Source: Anaspis maculata (taxonomy: Eukaryota; Arthropoda; Insecta; Coleoptera; Scraptiidae). Taken from it: a DNA stretch of 64,000 nucleotides. The notes beneath the pieces were generated by a model. That model did not search any database, was not told where the DNA came from, and saw only the letters and a list, made by a program, of their open reading frames with translations. The translations under genes were made by a program, and so were the position numbers. Shown piece by piece: positions 1 through 12,774 of this stretch (its first letter is position 1; every line of letters starts with the position of its first letter). The DNA is taken from NCBI GenBank assembly GCA_949128115.1, contig OX421964.1, forward strand, positions 20,980,892-21,044,891, in the 5' to 3' direction.

Positions 1-897
1 TCTCCGTCCAATTATAGTTAGAGTTTATTCGAAATTTCTGAAGATTTCTATATTATATTTTCCGAAGATTTCTCAAGATTTCTTCAAGATTTCTGAGAGG
101 ATCTTGGAAGACTTCTTCAAGATTTCGAGGGATTTCTGGAGAATTAACAGGATTCTTCTGAAAGCTTCCACGAGACTTTTGTGGATTTCTCAAGATTTCT
201 CAAGATTTCTCGGGATTACTTCGGGGTTTCTGGGGATTCACAAAGTTTTGTTCGGGATTTATAGGAATTTCTATCACAATTCTAGATTATCAAGGGATTT
301 CTAAAATGTCCAAGATTCCTGAGGGATGTTTAGGAATTTGTCAGATATGTGTGATATTTCTAGGGATTCCTGAAAATTTTTCGAGATTTTTGAAGAATTT
401 CGAGGGATTTCCAAAGATTTCCGGGATATGGGTTTTCCAAAGATACTAACGAGATTTCTGATGATCGATGTGAGAATCTCTAGAGATCTCTCAAGATTTC
501 TACAGGATCATCAGATATCTCTCAAGATTTCTACGGGATCATTAGGGATTCGTTAAGATTCGCTCAAGATTTCTAGCTGTTCCTGAAGATTTATACATAA
601 GGTTTCCAGGGACTTCTAAGGGGATTTTTGAGAATTTCTAGTGATTTCTTGGATTGAACATGTGATGTCTATTGTTTCCAAGATTTCTGCGGACTGAGAT
701 TGAAGGTTAGTATTTTTTAGAAAGTTCTCAAGATTTATTACAAGATTGAGGGTTTTTCAGAGACTTTCAAGAACTCGGTATTTCCAAAGATTTGTATACG
801 ATTTCTAGGAATTTATACGGAAATTCTAGGGATTTCTGAAACTTCTGAAGGTTGATATCGATATTTACTGAACGGATATTTGCTTTGGATTACCAAT
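1..897. repeat. Degenerate GATTTCT-word array, left block
   Basis: The sequence is an irregular succession of words such as AAGATTTCT, GGGATTTCT and CAAGATTTC, spaced roughly 10-20 bases apart with no exact period. No open frame with protein-like character was found. The same vocabulary resumes at 1771-3190, so this is one array split by the foldback element between them. It looks like an old, strongly diverged satellite-like tract. The left end lies outside the window. Confidence 0.8.
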
Positions 898-1770
898 GGA
901 CATGGAGCTGGTGCCTCAAAACTTACGTCATAAGGTACATGATTTTAACCCTATAGGTCTAATGTGCGTTGATAAGGTTGTTAAAATTGCTTTGTCTTAC
1001 ATGTCAGACCAGGGGCTCTAGGCTGGTATGAGCTTGTCAATTTTCGAAAAAAAATTGCCGAAAATCTACGTCATAAGGTACATACATGAATGAAACCAAC
1101 TGGATTTAGTGTGAGAGCATCCTCTTAGTTGAAAATTTGATCGTAAGACAAAAATTTTGGGGGCTTTCAGTGCATAAGACAAGTTTGAAATTTTCAAAAA
1201 AGGACCACAATTTATCAATTCTTTCACAGGCGTTTTTTTGACTAACCCACTAAGTGTGACAAATATTTGTCATCACGATGAAAGACGGAATCGATTTCCA
1301 TATTAAAATACAGGGTGTACGATTTGAGAAAAAGTTTTCGATGTTGCACCCTGTAAGCGATGTACCATAAAAAAATCCTGTGAAAGGATCCGAAACCTAC
1401 GTGGAAAATTATGTTAGTATCGTTTTCCATTCCTAAAATTGTGTCAGTCTTCAGGAGGAGGTGAATTTTGGCCCTTTTTGAAAATTTCAAACTTGTCTTA
1501 TGGATCGAGAGCCCCCAAAAATTTTGTCTTATGACCCGATTTTTGAATTAGGGGATGTTCCCACATAAAAGCCCGTTGATTTCATTCATATACTTTATGA
1601 CGTAAATTTTTGACATTTTTGGAAAATTGACAAGCTTATACCAGCCTAAAGCCCCCGGTCTGACATTTAAAACAAAGAAATTTTTAACAACCTCACCAAT
1701 GCACATTAGACCTACAGGGTCAAAATCATGTACCTTATGACGTAAGTTTTGAAGCACCAGCTCCATGTCC
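898..1770. mobile_element. Foldback element with ~310-bp inverted arms
   Basis: The left arm (about 898-1205) begins GGACATGGAGCTGGTG and reappears as its reverse complement at about 1460-1770 with modest divergence. Landmarks shared by both arms are CTTACGTCATAAGGTACATG, a GTCAGACC segment and AAGTTTGAAATTTTC. The roughly 250-bp centre carries no recognisable transposase but includes ATACAGGGTG near 1312. The element sits inside the GATTTCT array, whose words resume on both sides. I could not fix a target-site duplication. It is probably a non-autonomous DNA element. Confidence 0.75.
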
Positions 1771-3190
1771 AGAAATATTACAAACAAATTTTGATTACAA
1801 CAAAATTTCCAAAGATTTTTGCAAAAAAATTGAGTGTTTCCAGAAATTTCAACAAGACGTGTATGAATTCCTTAAGATTACTACAGGACTTGAGATTTGT
1901 TTTTAGAATTTCTAGTAATGTTAAGAGTTTTTTTAGGATTTCTAAGCATTTTTGAAGGATTTCATGAAAATTTGAAGGATTCTTGAAAACTTCTAAGGAG
2001 TTCTAAAGATCTTTACAGGATTTCAGAAAATTTCCATAAAATTTTTAAGGACTTCTAACCATTTCTACGAGATTTCTGAGAGATAACCACAAGATTTCTA
2101 AGAATTTTTGTGAGTTTCTAGGGATTTCTGAAGATTCCTAGAAGAATCAAAGAGACTCATCTAGATTTTCACGGGATTCCTAAAGATTCATATGGAATTT
2201 CTGAAAATTTCCAATGATTTCTGAAAATTTCAATTGATTTTCAGAGATTTCTATGGAATTTCCAGAGATTTGCAAGCATTTTCACGAGATTTTGTAGGGA
2301 CTTCTAAGGATTGTCGTAGATGCTGCAAAATTTTTTAGGATTTCTCAATATTTATACAAAATTTCTAGGAATTAATGAAGACCTGTATGAGATTGTCAAG
2401 GATTACTTGAGATTTCTACAAGATTTTTGAAAAAGTTTGAGGGACTTCTAAAGATTCTACGTCTATGATTTCTAAAAATATTCACGAGATTTCTAAAGAT
2501 TCTTGTGTGAATTTCGTGGGATTTTTGGAGAATTCAACGGGATGCCTAGGGATTTTTCAAGATTTTTTTGAGATTTCTAGGGATTTTCTGATTATTCCTA
2601 CGGATTTTGAAGGGATCTCCAAAGATTCATAATTATGGAATTTCTAAAATTTTTGAATGCTTTTTGAAAACTTCAATAGATTTTCAGAGATTTATACGGG
2701 ATTCCTAGAGATTTGCAAGCATTTTTAGGAGATTTTGTAGGGACTTTTGAAGGTTGTTGGAGATGCTCTGAAATTTTTATAGAATTCTCATTATTTCTAC
2801 AAAATTTCTAGGAATCAATGGAGATCTGTATGAAATTTTTAAGATTACTTGAGATTTACAAAAGACTTTTGAAAAGTTTTAGGGACTTCTGAAGATTTTA
2901 CGTCTACGTGATTTTTAACAATATTTACGAGATTTCTAAGGATTCTGATGAGAGTTTCGTTTGATTTTTGAAGAATTCTTCGAGATCTTTGGGAATTTAT
3001 GAAGATTCTTTTGAAATTTCAGGGATTTTCTAAATATTGCTAGATTTTGAAGGGATTTCCAAAGATTTCGACAAAATCGTTTGAGATTCTAGGGGTATTT
3101 CTAGGGGTTTCTAAAGATTTGTTTGGGATTTATCGAGGGATTTATAGGGATTTCTACGACAATTCTAGGGTTTTCTAAAGACTAAGAAAT
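1771..3190. repeat. Degenerate GATTTCT-word array, right block
   Basis: This continues the tract of 1-897, with the same words (GATTTCTA, AAGATTT, GGGATTTCT). Two stretches resemble each other more than the background: around 2215-2480 and 2640-2900 both read TTTCAGAGATTT, then GCAAGCATTTT, then GGGACTT, AGATGCT, and TACGTCTA. This implies an internal duplication of about 430 bp. No gene is seen. Confidence 0.75.
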
Positions 3191-3204
3191 TTTGAAGTGA
3201 GTAT

Positions 3205-3560
3205 CGATTACAGATTCCAGAGGTGAATATTTTGCGACGCATAGAGAGAGTGACGCGACGGGATAAAATACCGAATAAGACGACAAGGAGAACAATTCGC
3301 TGTGACTGCCTTGAGGAATGAAATCGACACAAATCAGTTGCAGTAGTTTGGACACTTGGTGCGAATGGAAGACGACAGGCTGGTTGAACAAGTATGGAGC
3401 TGTGGAAACATGGGAAGAAGGCTAAGAGGTCGCTCTCGGCGGACGTGGAATCATGCTCTGGGAAGTGCGTTGGGGGGAGGCTTGAGGTGGCGTTCGACAA
3501 TGAACTTGGCGAGGGACAGGACTGCATGGAAGAAATCCTTCCGAAAACCTGAGATTATCC
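3205..3560 (+). pseudogene. Non-LTR retrotransposon reverse transcriptase C-terminal relic
   Basis: Two adjoining frames read like the tail of an RTE/Jockey-type non-LTR polyprotein. The first (about 3199-3310) contains LRRIERVTRRDKIPN. The second (from about 3356) contains VRMEDDRL, then GRRLRGRSRRTW, then LRWRSTMNLARDRTAWKK, matching the usual order of a conserved MEDDRL block, a GRRPRGRPRRTW block and a DR..W ending in this family. A frameshift separates the two, and everything upstream (endonuclease, catalytic palm) is missing. It is a dead 5'-truncated copy lying directly after the GATTTCT array. Clade assignment is uncertain. Confidence 0.7.
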
Positions 3561-5937
3561 CGACACCTAGAAAGGTGAAATAGATCAAGTAAGTATTCCG
3601 AGAAGTATTCAGATGTCCTCACAACAGGGATCAAAACCGGTCACCGTCACTTTGATCTCAGATTGCAAGACCTAGATCGACAAAAGCTTGCAACACGTCC
3701 AGCTGGGTGCATACGCTTCCCGAACACATCCAATTTACGGTTCATATGCGTCTTCCTCGAGGTCTTCTTCCTCTTGCTGTCGTTGCATAACAACTAGCAA
3801 TCATTTCGTTTTTGGCGCAGTGTCCAGACCACACGTCCGCAGTGTTAATTGACCCCTCCGGGGTCCCCGGATACTTCGAAAAACCACACCAATCACACAT
3901 GTCTTTAATTAAGATTGATCCCGTCAAATTACCACGAGAAGAATATTTTCTCGTCCTCTGGGTTGTTATAATTCACCAATTCTGCCACCACCGTTACCGT
4001 GCGGGCATCCTGATGCGAATCTTAATTTTATGCAAAGGGCCGTGCATAAAATGCTCTCTCATCACACCAGCTTTAACGAGACTGTTTCCTCAATTTTCAT
4101 AATCAAGATAAAGAGCCAAATGCTTGCAGGAGACGCTGTTTAGTTTCAGAACCTGAACATTTTTCTTCATTTTTAGATGTCTATACCTAACTTCTCAAGG
4201 TGGTGGTGGTGGTGAGGTTCAAAAAGCGTTTTGTGTATGACCTACATCTCGCATCTCTCCCACACAACAGCTCCAGTAATAAAATATGTATAAATGCTAT
4301 GAGATTATGCTGCTTATGTATAATGTATGGTGGTTTTAATGCAGTTGGTCCTACTGTGTGCATGGGGGGTACAGGGTACAGTATACGCATCAGCATTATT
4401 TTAAGAGGATAATTTCTCTTACTCTCGCGTGCTCTTAGAAGACCCGCAGCTTTTAGAAGCCATAAACTGCGGATGGGAAAGCTCAAGCGTGTTGGAAAAA
4501 TTACTTTTAATAATAAAAGTCGCTACCGCACACCGCCGAGAAAACCTGGGTGTTTTCACAATTTATGTGTTGAGTCTTGAAGAGAAAAAGAAACTGAAAA
4601 AGTTGACTGACCCCACTCTAAGCCACAAAAGCAAGAAATGAGAACTTCCTCAAGTACGGTTCCTCTCCGATGGAAATCTAACGAATGCAGTTTTTTTATG
4701 ATACACCAGTTCCAAAAGTTTCAGTTTAAATTTAGCAACAAGTTTTGCATATATTCAACGTTCCAGATTGTTAATATTTATAAGGCGAATTCAACATGTT
4801 CAACATCTGCAGTGTGATCCCTCTCAGAAAAAAGACCATGTGTAAATGTAATGAAAACAATTTAAATTGAGGACCACATGCAGAGGAAAATCGCATGAGT
4901 AACGTCGTAATCTTGGCGCGATTTTTTGGCAAAAACAAGGTTTCTACGAGCGCTTCCGCTCACTGCTCCTTATTCCTTCCGGCTGTCAGCGACTTTTTTA
5001 ATGGACGCGTCTTAGAAAGGTATGATTCACCTATAGCTCCCAGATCAACTTGTCTCCTATTCATAGCGAAGGGGATTTTTATTAGTCATAGATTTTGTCA
5101 CGGTCTAGTGGCCAATGCGGCGCGTGTCACAATACGACAAAAACAAAAGTCACCCTTCTGGTCCCTTTCGGCATTTCGAGGATACGGTTGGTTGACCTCG
5201 TATATGCGATGTCGCACCCCCTATAACAGATAAAGTACTAGATAATAATACCATCTGGTAATTACGCAGTCGCTAACTGATTTATTCGGGCGATGGTTTA
5301 AGACCTCGACAAAAGTTGAATTTTGGGTTTTACGAGGCAGCGCGCTAGTCCGGGGGATAATTTAGCTGTCACAGGGGTATTATACCTGCAATATACACAC
5401 GGCGCGCTTTTAATTGGCTTCCAGCACAGGTGCTTTGAGATTATAATTTTTCCTAATTTCTAATTGGATCCCTACGGTTTATTGGTGGGTCGTAAATTTT
5501 GGCTTTTATGGAGATAAAAGTAGACTTAACGATTTAATAAAAGCGCAAAGTGGTATGAAATCTTATTTTTTCATGAGTTTACCCTACGCCCAGATTTATT
5601 ATAAATTCATTGGGTATTATATGGATTATTATTGTCTAATAAACACATCCTATTGAATATAATTATTGTGTTTCTTGACAAATATTTCATGTAAACTACT
5701 ACATATTATCGTTTGATTGTTTAGATTTTGAATGTTAACTGTTGAATTGACAAAGCCCAGGTAAAACTTTTTTGACAAGTAGTGTCATGACATAAAATTC
5801 ACAGACAACGGGAACGAGGATCCATTGCTCACTTGCGAATAGTATATATTTATGTAGCTCTTAGTGTGCCCCTAAGCGGTTTTTCTCTGTCACGGAGCAG
5901 TAGGTACCTATGAAAACGCAATGCTATAAGTTTTGTT
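3561..5937. other. No gene recognised
   Basis: This is mostly AT-rich unique-looking DNA. It contains a short (GGT)n run at about 4199-4213. Open frames here are short and lack recognisable motifs. One 112-codon frame at 4895-5233 (+) and one 99-codon frame at 4187-4486 (-) are not supported by any family resemblance I can see. Confidence 0.5.
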
Positions 5938-5985
5938 AAACTGGCCCACCAAGTCGCCCGACATTACCGCTCCAGATTTCCAAGC
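5938..5985 (+). pseudogene. Possible mariner-like transposase scrap
   Basis: A 15-codon stretch reads NWPTKSPDITAPDF. This resembles the WPPRSPDLTPLDF block near the last catalytic residue of Tc1/mariner transposases. No flanking homology survives in either direction, so this may be chance or a very small relic. Confidence 0.3.
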
Positions 5986-7696
5986 CGAGCTGCACTGATA
6001 ATACCAGTATTGTAGTCTTTATAGCTCAGTGTGAAAGACACCAAATGGCGCTTGCGTCCTTTCTGGTAAAAATCACGTTTGGAGGCAGTAAATCGTCAAG
6101 GGAACCACTGCACCCGTTAAGCGGTTTTAACAGAACCTCCCCTACATCACGATTCAATCTTAACAAGACTTGATGATGATGAGGTCAAAAGTCTCGGACT
6201 TTTAGCTCGGCGGACCTTTATGAACCTATCAACATCACCAAATCACTCACCATTTTTTTTTCTAACATTAATTATTTGTTGTTATACCCGTATGTAATCA
6301 ATCCTGTGATTTCTGGGTCAAACTGATTAATAGAATTGTGCTGACCCGATTGAGAGAAAGATATTATTCAGGATCAAACAACTGACTACATTATTATTTT
6401 TATTATAAAGACTACTGGAGACTTGATTGACTGTGAAGGTATTAAAATACTTTGCTGAATTCCAAGAGTTCCAAGACAACCGTACCGTACTACACGAACT
6501 TGACGGAAAGCGCCTGGAGGGACGCGAAACTATCACTTTTTACGGTCGATTATTATATGCCTGGGCTGAGATGTGTCTGCAAGGGACGTAGGTATAATCA
6601 TTGTTTCTGATGCAAATTCGATAATTACCTGCATCTTTTTTCACGTAGAAAGTGAGAACTTGGCAAATTATGAATAGTTATTTTGTGAATTTTCAATTTT
6701 GAGAATTCTAGAATAGTTATTGAAAGTTTGAAATTTTGAAAATTGGAATTCTACAAATAGTCTTGGCAGGCCGAATCAGTTTTGAGTATCATAAAATTAA
6801 GTAGGTTACTAATGATAGAAAGATTTACCAAAATCCATAACGTTTTTCTCAAAAATCAATAACGGATATATACTCTTCAGAAGTGGAAAGTACAAAAAGT
6901 CGTTTTGAACCATGGGCGTATCCAGCATTTTATCTATTACCCCGGGCAACGCTCCAAGGTAAAGTTTAGGGTTGAAACAATGGGGGGTCTAGTTGGCGCC
7001 GCAGGCGAAATTTTTGCGAAACTGTGCTATTGGAATGCATAAAAAAAAATTCTGGGAAATCGCGGTCGTACTGAACTTTCGGCAATTGTTCACTGTTCCA
7101 TTGATCACCCTGTCGAATCTTTATGAAACATTGTTCGTATTCGACGTGATCAAAGCATGAAAACAAAGGATTGGGCTATCGAACACCGAAAACCGATATG
7201 AAGTCGCTGATGGCAATCAAAAGTTATGATGATTTTAGATTTTAGAAATCGTCTGAATTTGCTTGTCCCCCAGATTCTTTTGATGTTGTATTTGTTCTCC
7301 AGTGAAAATAGCCGTTCTCATAGTGAAAAGATCAAAGTGAAAAACCTTATCCATTCAAGAATCAAGTTACTTAATGACAATAAACAGCGATAAGATACAA
7401 GTAAAATGATTTTTCAACTTGCATTGTTCGAAAACAAAAAACTGTTATACCCAATAACTGCCAGATGATCGTTTGTTTTGGACTTGTTAGTCCTCCTTGT
7501 CAAAGACTGATAATGTCGTTGACTCAGAATTGTACTGTTGTACAATGTTCCGTCGTTATCGGCAACTCCGCTCACTGACGGTTACTGAAATGGATTCAAA
7601 AGAAAAAAAAAAGAAAATAAATAAATCATACAACTTTCCTTGGCTTTCCTAGCTCAGGGCTGATTTTCAGACCCATGGAAGTCCTGTTTCCGAAAC
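5986..7696. other. No gene recognised
   Basis: AT-rich sequence, including a low-complexity stretch around 6660-6760 made of GAATT/TTGAAA words. No convincing open frame, RNA gene or inverted repeat was seen. Confidence 0.45.
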
Positions 7697-7706
7697 GTTT
7701 GTCAAC

Positions 7707-8025
7707 CCAGTCGGTAGCAAGATGAGCTCGGCCTCGCTTTCAAAGGCGAAGGTCCCGGGTTCAAATCCGCACTGGGCCAGATGGACTTTTTCACGCGTCT
7801 CTTAGTACTGGGGCATCTACTATCGTGCGGTGATGCCCCGGGAAGAGGGATGGAACAGGAAAGCCATCGAAACAAAACCCCACTGATAAATCCCCCACTG
7901 ATCCAAAGATTCAAATCTTACAGTACTTCGTTGTTATCGTCCTCATTGTTATCGTTAAAGAAAAAACCCCGGCGGCAAAAACCTGCTAATAACCTAGCTG
8001 TTGATGCAGGGCCAAAAAAAAAAAA
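7707..8025 (+). mobile_element. tRNA-derived SINE with poly(A) tail and 10-bp TSD
   Basis: The head has RNA polymerase III box-like motifs: an A-box-like TAGCAAGATGAGCTCGG at about 7715 and a B box GGTTCAAATCC at 7758-7768. A non-tRNA body follows and ends in 12 adenines at 8014-8025. The decamer GTTTGTCAAC occurs immediately before the element (7697-7706) and immediately after the A-tail (8026-8035), the hallmark of LINE-mediated insertion. The tRNA-like head does not fold into a full canonical tRNA, so it is not a tRNA gene. The mobilising LINE is unknown. Confidence 0.82.
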
Positions 8026-8130
8026 GTTTGTCAACATTTTCATGCCTTGAAAACGAAGCTTATTTCAATCGAAATTAGTTACCGTTCATCTGAATAATTG
8101 AACAAGGAATCCGAAAATCCGACCTCTCTA

Positions 8131-8960
8131 CTATACTGGGTGTTTCAGGGATGATAGCAAAAAATTTAACTGTGTGTAGATCTTGTCAAAATATGACGAA
8201 AACCTATAAACCATTTTGCAAAGTTCGGCCTAATGACGAAGATACAGCCCTCCAAAGTTCACTTTTTTCGGATTTCAAAAATTTGTAACTCAGGAACGTT
8301 TCGACAAATTCAGCTTTAATTCAGCAAAAGCTTATTTGTCATGATTATCTATGAACCTACCAAATCTGGGAAGAATCCAACAAGTGGTGTAGGAGTTATG
8401 AGGGTCAATAATTTAGAAGCATCCGAAGAAAAGTTGACTTAAGGTGACCCCTCATAACTTCTATGCCACTGACTGGATTCATTCTAAATTTGGCAGGTTG
8501 GTGGATAATTATGACAAACCAGCTTATGCTAAATTAAAGCTCACCGTGGGTTCCACAAAACAGATAATACGAGATTAGTTGATTTGCGATTTTTGTTTGT
8601 CAATTTGTAGCTGACTGATCAATGGAAATGGTGGTTTATCCCTCAATAATGGAAAGATGATGGGTGTAGTACAGATTTCAGGCATTTTTTGTGAGTAATG
8701 ACCTAGCATTCAGCAGAAAAAAGTTCAGTTAATCTGCAATCAGCCTTGATCGCTGATCATCTTTTTTGTGAAACTGACGGTTAATTTGTCAAAACGGTCC
8801 TGGATTACCAATTTTTGAAATCCGAAAAAAGTGAACTTTGGAGGGCTATATCTTCGTCATTAGGCCGAACTTTGCAAAATGGTATATAGGTTTTCGTCAT
8901 ACTTTGACGAGATCTACCCACAGTTAAATTTTTTGCTATCATCCCTGAAACCTGTATAGG
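8131..8960. mobile_element. Foldback element with nested inverted arms
   Basis: The outer arms at about 8131-8290 and 8810-8960 are inverted copies; both contain TTTCAGGGATGATAGC and AGTTCGGCCTAATGACGAAG (or their complements). A second inner inverted pair (about 8310-8420 and 8430-8560) shares ACCTACCAAAT/ATTTGGCAGGT and CCTCATAACTTCT. The structure is therefore a long imperfect palindrome with little single-copy centre. No coding capacity is visible. The boundaries are approximate, with CTATAC at both ends. Confidence 0.72.
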
Positions 8961-9049
8961 GTAGTACATATAAGTTCTATGACAGTTATGGACCAAAAAC
9001 CCATGTATTTTGTAATGGAGGTTTATTTTGCAGATTTTTTGACCAATGC

Positions 9050-10454
9050 CCCCCGGTGCGCATGCGCGGGCTGAGATGTGCATCTGTTTGCATAACCTTC
9101 TAGTATTATTTCTGGCAACCAGGTGTATCAACGTAACTAGTACACCAGTGGTCAACGTTATATTGGATGAACTGTCAGCTGTAACTCATACCATACTAAC
9201 CTGTCACCTCTCACATACGTCACCTATCAACTCAGCTTGTCGCGTGCAGTAAATGTCACCATATTATGACATCGACGTCGCCGTATTTTTTTTGGTCGCG
9301 GCGGGACTTCCTGCACACGGCAAGCTGAGTTGAAAGGTGATATACCGTCCGTTTTTAATTTTAGGCCCCAGCCCGTAGCACCGTTATTATGGGTTTTACA
9401 CGCAATATATTATATATTTTTGAAATCAGAAAAACAAGATCTTTCGAGTGATGATATGTCAAATTATTTTTGACAAATGACAGAATAGTACTTGTGATAC
9501 ACCATTTTAAAGCCCATTAAATTCTGAGGAGAACCGTGTTTTCATTTTTGAAATAGGGTGTCTTTTGCAGCTTCTAGGGATCTTTCAATAGGAAACAATG
9601 TCAATTCCAGAAATAGCCACTCGATAAGTATTAGGTATTTTTGATATTAACTAATGGTGATGATCTGATTCTTAAATCGTCCGAATTATTGGGAAACTCT
9701 ATAAACACCTTATTTTTCAGGTAAGCTCATGAAAAAATCAGGGGGTCATGTCTGGCAAGCTCGGATGTCATCGCGTTGGGCCGGTAGTTCCAATAGTTTT
9801 CTTTAGGACATTTTTTATTCCATTGTGATTAATTTATTATGATTATTATTAGCTACTATTAAAAATAGGTTCCTACGGATATGGCGGAAAAATTTCTGAA
9901 GATAAGGTACCTACTTACCTGCTTTACCTACTTACTTATTATGTATTTCTGAAATCCAACATTTTTTTCCTATTGAAAGACCCCTAGAAGCTGGGAAAGA
10001 CACCCTATTTCAAAAATAAAAACAAAGTTCTCCTCAGAATTTTATGGGCTTTGAAATGATGTATCACAAGTACTTTTCTGTCATTTGTCAAAAAATGACA
10101 TCTGTCAAAAATAATTTGACATATCATCAGTCGAAAGATCTTGTTCTTGTGATTTCGAAAATATATAATATATTGGGTGTGAAATTCATAATAATGGTGC
10201 TACGGCCTGGGGCCTAAAATAAAAAGAGGACGGTATGTGAGAGGTGACAGGTGAAGTATGTGATGGGTGGTGACAGCTGACGTTTGTGATAGGTGGTGAC
10301 AACTGACGTATGTGACAGGTGGTAAAAGATGACAGTTAATCCAATGCGGCGTTGATCATTGGTACTAGTTACGTTGGTACACCTGGTTACCAGAAATAGC
10401 ACTGAAAATTATGTCACTGGATATACATCTCAGCCCGCGCATGCGCACCTGGGG
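9050..10454. mobile_element. 1.4-kb foldback element, arms >500 bp
   Basis: The ends share GGTGCGCATGCGCGGGCTGA as an inverted pair (about 9055 and 10430-10449). The inversion continues inward through a stretch near the CTAGTTACGTTG-type segment, the GCCCCAG/CTGGGGC segment, an AT-rich segment and CCCTAGAAGCT. The left arm carries an extra, self-complementary insert at about 9230-9335 (AACTCAGCTTG ... CAAGCTGAGTT) that is absent from the right arm. The right arm has a short direct repeat with the word GTGACA(G/A)GTGGTGACA near 10240-10330. No transposase frame was found. Confidence 0.75.
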
Positions 10455-10460
10455 AATTAG

Positions 10461-10680
10461 TAAAAGAATACGTAAGACCATGAGAAAATACAGGGATTAT
10501 TTGGATTTTGGTCCCGAACAAGGTTTTTGGTACTGGTTGTTACAAACTTTGAGAGATGATTCCCACGTCAAAAATCAAGTCGAAGAATACGAAAAACTCA
10601 TGGTTCTAAAATGTTTCCTTGGAAAGATACCTTTAGTTCAAGTTGAATTTTTGAAATCCGTTTCTTACCGTGACTTTTGA
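10461..10680 (+). other. Short open frame just outside the foldback element, unassigned
   Basis: About 73 codons are open from just past the foldback end to a TGA at 10678-10680. The peptide is rich in charged and aromatic residues (for example YRDYLDFGPEQGFWYWLLQ), which looks less like random AT-rich DNA than its surroundings. There is no start codon outside the element; an ATG lies inside the arm at 10411. It may be a fragment of a degraded gene or simply chance. I do not recognise it. Confidence 0.2.
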
Positions 10681-12774
10681 ATTGCTAACCAATTTTAATG
10701 CAATGTTTAATGAACCAAAGTTTTTAAGAATAAGTTTCTATCGAACAATAATTACGAGTTCCATCAGAAAATCGTAGGGACGAAGATATTGGGGGACTCA
10801 TTCTCATTTTGACGTTCAATGTAGTAGTAAGATTTACTTTTGCAAACCTCTAACTGGAAGCTTCATTTCAGTGATATTTGGGCTTGAAACTTTGATGAAC
10901 ATCTCGAAATCTCCACTTTCAAGAGCCTAAGAATTTTTTTCCTGTTAACTTCTTCTCCCTCAGCAAAAAATGGTGGTTTATCAACTTAAAACACCCAGGA
11001 AACCAGTTGAGAAATCCATGGTTTTCTTGAATTTTCATCTTCATGTCCTTTAAAGTGGAATATTTGAGTTTTTTTTCAAGTTTCAAACCTAAATATATCA
11101 AAAAAAAAATTTGCAAGCTGAACTTTCCTATCTAATATCTATATTATGATAAGCGTTATTATTTTTCCATAAAGTCCCATTTTGGTACACCGGTTAAAAT
11201 TTGACTGGAATCTCTTGAACAGCTTATAAGTTACGGTAAAAGATGGATTTTGAAAAGTCAACTTCAACACCTTGTATTTTTTTGAGAAAGCATTTAGGGA
11301 CCATGAGTTTTTTGTAATCTTTCGACTTCATTCGCATTTTTGGCCGAACATTACATAATCATTCGTTACAGACTTATTGGAGGGAACTCTGGTGAAAACT
11401 TGAGAACAATGAATTAATTGTTTCAAAAATAAATACGTCAAAAGAGACTTCGTTTCCAACCCTGGAAGGCTGTTTGTAGCACTATTATTTCTTACGGATT
11501 TTTGAAAAAAAAAAACACTGAAGAAGAGCCTACTATCTTTTTACATTTTTCACATCGCTATTGTTGAATTTTGCCAGTAACGTGAAACTCAAAAATTCCC
11601 AAAATACTGAGATTGGAAATTTTCAAATTTAAAAAATTTCGAACTTCACAAGAGGTTTGGTACGTAATCAAAAACTCTAGAGTAATTGGAAAATTGGAGA
11701 TTCTCTCAATGATTTCTCAGATTCTCTAATTTGAATTCAGAAAAATTATTGAAATTTCGAATTTCATATATATTTTTTTTCTTATAATTAGATATACCAG
11801 TTTCAAAACTGAATATTCTGAGATTAAATAAATCAAAAATTCGAAAACATACAATAATATTTTGGAGTTTTTAAAAATTTTGTCCATTTGGTAAAGGGTT
11901 CCCTCAATTTAAAAAAATTGGACATTACAAATTCTGAAATTTAAGAAAATTGTATGTACTTATAATTCAAGGAATCTGTCAATTCTGGGATTTTCAAAAC
12001 ATTTATTTTTCTTCCAATGAAAAAATTATAAAATTGTGAAATTCTTTTGGAGTTGGGAAATTGGATCTATTTTGGAAACAGTGCATTAGGAAATGGGTTC
12101 ACCAATAGTTCTGCAAATTAGGAAGAATGCGAACGGAATTAAATTGAACAGGTTGAGTTGATCAGTCGCAAGGTTTCGCGCGTAATTAGAGTGTACTTTC
12201 CTTCCAGAAACCGAATGTAAACTTGAACTCTTAAACTAACTAATTCCGATCGTTAGCTGGTTTCAGCACGCCTGGAAACTATGTCATAAATAATTAAGGT
12301 TGCACTTAATTAAATTGGCGATTATTGATCAACTTGTAATAAAGATAAGGTGTGGTTAAATGACTTTGTTTATTTTTCAACATTTATTTCAATCCATCCT
12401 CTTTCTAATTCAAAGAACTGAAGTTACTCGCATAACTCGGGTATTAGCACGACGGGAAATTGAGGTAGGTGCAAAGTTTACTGAAATCATTTTGCGTAAA
12501 GTATTCAATAATCTACGGCACAACAGAAAAAAATACACAACGTCGGATGAATAATCACAGATAATTACTGATTTGGGGTAAAGCGGGTTCTATCACAGTA
12601 CTAATAGGATTAAAATGCATCGTTGAGAATTGAATATGTTCATGTCTCGGTTTATGTTATTATTGTTATGATAATAATAATCATATTGTACTCCCTAATA
12701 TCCTTGAATGTCTTTAAATCACTTGAGATAAGACATCAAAGTCCATGTTGTAGATATACATCATTAGTCCAGGA
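10681..12774. other. No gene; AT-rich, possible homeodomain-site-rich segment
   Basis: 10681-12060 is AT-rich, with low-complexity AAATTTT/TTGAAA words. 12130-12345 differs: it holds repeated TAATTA, TTAATTAA and ATTGAT/GATTATTG words, the type of sequence bound by homeodomain proteins, and few repeats. No coding frame is supported. Confidence 0.4.

Noticed and set aside
4895..5233. 112-codon plus-strand frame
   Set aside because: No recognisable domain and composition not clearly coding; could be chance.
7707..7785. Functional tRNA gene
   Set aside because: The tRNA-like head is attached to a body with A-tail and flanked by a 10-bp duplication, so it is a SINE.
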